DNA from: Nemertoderma westbladi
Lineage: Eukaryota > Xenacoelomorpha > Nemertodermatida > Nemertodermatidae
Direction: 5' to 3'
DNA length: 44,165 bases
Assembly: GCA_032718475.1 (NCBI GenBank)
Contig: JAUCBJ010002593.1
Location: forward strand, 1-44,165
The notes under the pieces were generated by a model, which was not told the origin of the DNA, searched no databases, and was given only the letters and a program-made list of their open reading frames with translations. The position numbers and the translations under genes are program-made. The first letter of the stretch is position 1. Each line of letters starts with the position of its first letter. Shown here piece by piece: positions 41,641 to 44,165 of this stretch.

Positions 41641-42493
41641 GTGATTATGTCCCATGTTCCATCTTTGGAAATACGACTCATGAGTTAAATCCGACAAGAG
41701 GCCTGTGATTGGTTACTTTATGTAGCAGCAAGCCATAAAATATTGTACAGACGAAAGTTGTGAGACGCATCTTAATTTTTTTAAGAAAAGACTTATGACA
41801 TACCAGTGGAGCACGGGAGCTATTCTTTTGACATACGGACTCAGACAAAATCTGAAAACGACCTATGAGATACCAGTAGAGCACGGGAGCTATTCTTTTG
41901 ACATACGGACTCAGACAAAATTTGAAAACGTCTTATGAGATACCAGTAGAGCACGGGAGCTATTCTTTTGACATACGGACTCAGACAAAATTTGATAACG
42001 ACTTATGAGATACCAGTAGAGACGGGAGCTATTCTTTTGACATACGGACTCAGACAAAATCTGAAAACGACTTATGAGTTACCAGTAGATCACGGGCGGG
42101 CCTAAGCAGTAATTATTGTCAATATTCACCGTTCTGACGAGAACAATGGTCCTCTATAGATAGATAGATAGATGCTACTGTAGTGATGAAAACGTTCTCT
42201 GTGAGAGTTACTGTATGCGGTAAATATGCACAGTTTGTTAATAATATGAGCCAAGAATTCAATGATAGTTTCCATCATTATCAGAAAAGTTTTCCTTAAA
42301 AAAATAGAAAAACAAAAACATTGAAACAATTGTTTCGTTATAATCGTTTCACGTCTTCGTTATATTTTTGAGGATTAATCCCATTATTGACTTTACATTG
42401 TGAGATTATATAGCTAAAGATTGTTATAGGTTCTTCAATGTTTCAAATCGTTATTATTATGCACACAAGTCTGCGTTTTTTTTGCTTCTTTAG
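41641..42493. other. Intron sequence before the terminal exon
   Basis: It contains the 70-bp array and a (TAGA)n microsatellite (about 42154-42173). It ends with the pyrimidine-rich acceptor TTTTTTTTGCTTCTTTAG of the terminal exon. Confidence 0.6.
41791..42097. repeat. 70-bp tandem repeat, 4.4 copies
   Basis: The unit runs from ACTTATGAGATACCAGTAGA through GCACGGGAGCTATTCTTTTG to ACAAAATCTGAAAACG. Unit starts are at 41791, 41861, 41931, 42001 and 42070. Units are very similar and the fourth lacks one base. Confidence 0.92.
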
Positions 42494-43251
42494 AAATAAC
42501 AACTAATGTGAAATTTGTGATCAACGCTACTGCAGAAGAATGTAATAACATCATAACTAATAAAGCCGCCGTGGAAGAAGTCAACAATGATATATCATAT
42601 GTAGTACAGAAAACAGCAAAAGTTAGGAGTATGAATATCACATGCGGTTCTATTATTGTTGAAATAGAATTAGTTTCAATATCTCCGAATATAACAACAA
42701 TCAATGAGTTCATCAATGATATCTCACATCTGTACGATGTATTTTATGAAAGCGGAATTATTCAAATGAATGGAAATACCCATAACATCCGCGAAATAGT
42801 CTATCAGGTTGCGACACAGTATAACCTCACCTACTCTCCTTGTTCGGATTTCACAATTAGTGATATTATATTAGCGATGACAACAAGATTTGCACCAGTT
42901 GTAGGAAAAATGAATTACATCGTTGGGAAACTTGTTTGTTTCGGTGGGGGAGATATTTACGGTACGATTTCTTTAATCATTTATGTTTATAAAGATATGA
43001 AGGGCATTTTGGACAGAGGTATCGAAGAGGGATTCGAAGAATATGTTGGCCAGTCTGTAGTAAGAATATCACTGATAGCCGTTACAACCCCTGTTACAGT
43101 TACAAAGGCCATTATTACTGAGACTACAACGATGAAGGAGACCACAGTAGCAACACCAACCACTACAGACAGAGCTGGAGCAGTTGATTTACCCAAGTAT
43201 ATTATTTTTATCGTTACATTGTTTATTTCCATCATTTTAAATAATGTCTGA
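42494..43251 (+). CDS. Host gene terminal exon: extracellular domain with GPI-anchor-like tail
   Basis: About 252 residues to TGA at 43249-43251. The acceptor is TTCTTTAG and the exon starts in phase 1, its first two bases completing GAA with the mini-exon. The domain is not one I can name. It has sequons NAT, NIT (twice) and NLT, a few cysteines (EECNN, NITCGS, SPCSD, LVCFGG), and strand-helix alternation loosely like a SEA-type fold, which is only a suggestion. A short Thr-rich stalk (ETTTMKETTVATPTTTD) precedes small residues (RAGAVD) and a hydrophobic tail YIIFIVTLFISIIL with only NNV after it. That pattern fits a GPI signal better than a transmembrane anchor with cytoplasmic tail. The product would be tethered to the outer cell surface. 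Confidence 0.8.
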
Positions 43252-43303
43252 GATTAACCTTATACAAACCCGCTTAATATTTTTCCTATACAATTTTGGG
43301 GAA

Positions 43304-43309
43304 AATAAA
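43304..43309 (+). promoter_or_regulatory. Polyadenylation signal AATAAA
   Basis: AATAAA lies 53 bp after the host gene stop codon, a normal position for the 3' end of the message. Confidence 0.7.
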
Positions 43310-43770
43310 TAGCACACACAAACCCCCCCCCCCCCCCCCCCCCCCCATCACTTTTAGAATACGATAACTGAGTGGAAATTTCTCAACACCAAAAACTTTA
43401 ATAATTTTCATCTTATTACATGTGAGTTCTATAGTAGTGTGAAAATGAAATGGACTTATTATTTCAGGTCAGGTCATTTAGTTTTGTATATTAATACTGT
43501 ATACACCATGTCCCAGAATATAGTGTCGTAATTCAGTGACACGCCCCCCCCCCCCCCCCCCCCCATAATTTTTCTTCAAATCGTAATGAGATTGCATGAA
43601 ATTTGAAACAGAGATAGTTTCACCTCCCGACCACTGACTGGGTGAGCCAGAATTTTTATTTTTGCTTTCAATCTTTAGCTACAAGCGTTTAAAAAAAGTG
43701 TCTCCAGCGATATTACACCAGTTACACCGCAGTTATTCTTAGACCTTATAGCTGTTTGTTGGTACCAATG
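43310..43770. other. Downstream intergenic sequence with poly(C) tracts
   Basis: Runs of about 24 and 20 C lie at 43323-43346 and 43545-43564. No gene is seen. Confidence 0.6.
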
Positions 43771-44165
43771 GAAAGCTGGTCATGCAAGGATTCCAAATAT
43801 GTAACACAATTTGAATTTCGTTTAAAAATGGCGGAGATATGGGCGTTCAAATTTTGCATGGTTATGCATTATGCGAGGCTATTTTATTATATTTAATAAA
43901 TACATCATAATCTGGAATATTTTGGTTATCCAAATACTGGGCAACAATGCATTACATCTTTAATCATACTATTATGTAGCTATTCATACACTTAAAAAAT
44001 GTTCCAGAATATGGTTTATTTATTAAATAGAATAAAATAGCCTCGCGCCGGTGCATAACCATTAACCATGCAATATTTGAACGCTCATATCTCAGCTATT
44101 TTTCAACGAAATTCAAATTGTGTTACATATTGCTATATATAGCTGGCCTTGCAAGGCCAGCTTTC
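43771..44165. repeat. Foldback (inverted-repeat) element, possibly cut by the window edge
   Basis: The left arm starts GAAAGCTGG(T/C)C and contains ATGTAACACAATTTGAATTTCG, ATATGGGCGTTCAAAT, GCATGGTTATGCA and GCGAGGCTATTTTATT. The right arm holds the reverse complement of each in order and ends GGCCAGCTTTC at the last base. The arms are about 145 bp with a central region of about 100 bp. No ORF is present, so it resembles a MITE. Confidence 0.85.

Noticed and set aside
42508-43251. Independent gene starting inside the terminal exon
   Set aside because: The frame continues upstream to a splice acceptor in the same phase as the other host exons, so it is better read as the last exon.

Overview
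This is an animal nuclear genome segment, most likely from an invertebrate. It has spliced exons with GT/AG junctions, an AATAAA signal, a thrombospondin type 1 (TSP1) exon, a mucin-like exon, and introns filled with retroelements (LINE, BEL/Pao, Penelope-like) plus a piggyBac-type element. I cannot name the species from sequence alone.

Host gene (+ strand). Four exons fit together, all in phase 1: a Thr/Pro-rich mucin-like exon (3543-4710), a TSP1 exon (14152-14316), a 39-nt Thr-rich mini-exon (28311-28349) and a terminal exon (42494-43251). The terminal exon ends in a hydrophobic tail typical of a GPI-anchor signal, followed by AATAAA at 43304. The 5' part of the gene lies left of the window. 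The mucin exon carries one extra base near 4532-4534. The product looks like a secreted or GPI-anchored, O-glycosylated, TSP1-bearing surface protein.

Introns. Copies of one RTE-like LINE, all on the minus strand, lie at 1-3490, 5586-6224, 6645-8648, 11791-13711 and 38149-38326. Together they show both ends of the element: a common 5' end and a (TAG)n 3' tail. A 0.9-kb repeat of unknown type occurs at 10710-11610 and again at 29208-30118.

The intron after the TSP1 exon holds a complete 12,980-bp BEL/Pao retrotransposon on the minus strand (14652-27631). It has near-identical 551/549-bp LTRs and a 5-bp AGTTA target duplication. Besides gag-pol it carries a long low-complexity gag extension, a 36-bp minisatellite, and two extra ORFs between pol and the 3' LTR. 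The first extra ORF has the pattern of a DEDD-type 3'-5' exonuclease domain. The second overlaps it by ATGA. This is the most unusual system in the window. The gag-pol frame changes three times, each time at a poly(G) tract.

The last intron holds a decayed second BEL/Pao element (about 31380-36247). It is interrupted by a 1.55-kb piggyBac-type non-autonomous element with TTAA duplication (32889-34435) and abutted by a broken Penelope-like element (about 28793-31363). Further right are an inverted-repeat block (40861-41640), a 70-bp tandem array (41791-42097) and a foldback element at the right edge (43771-44165).
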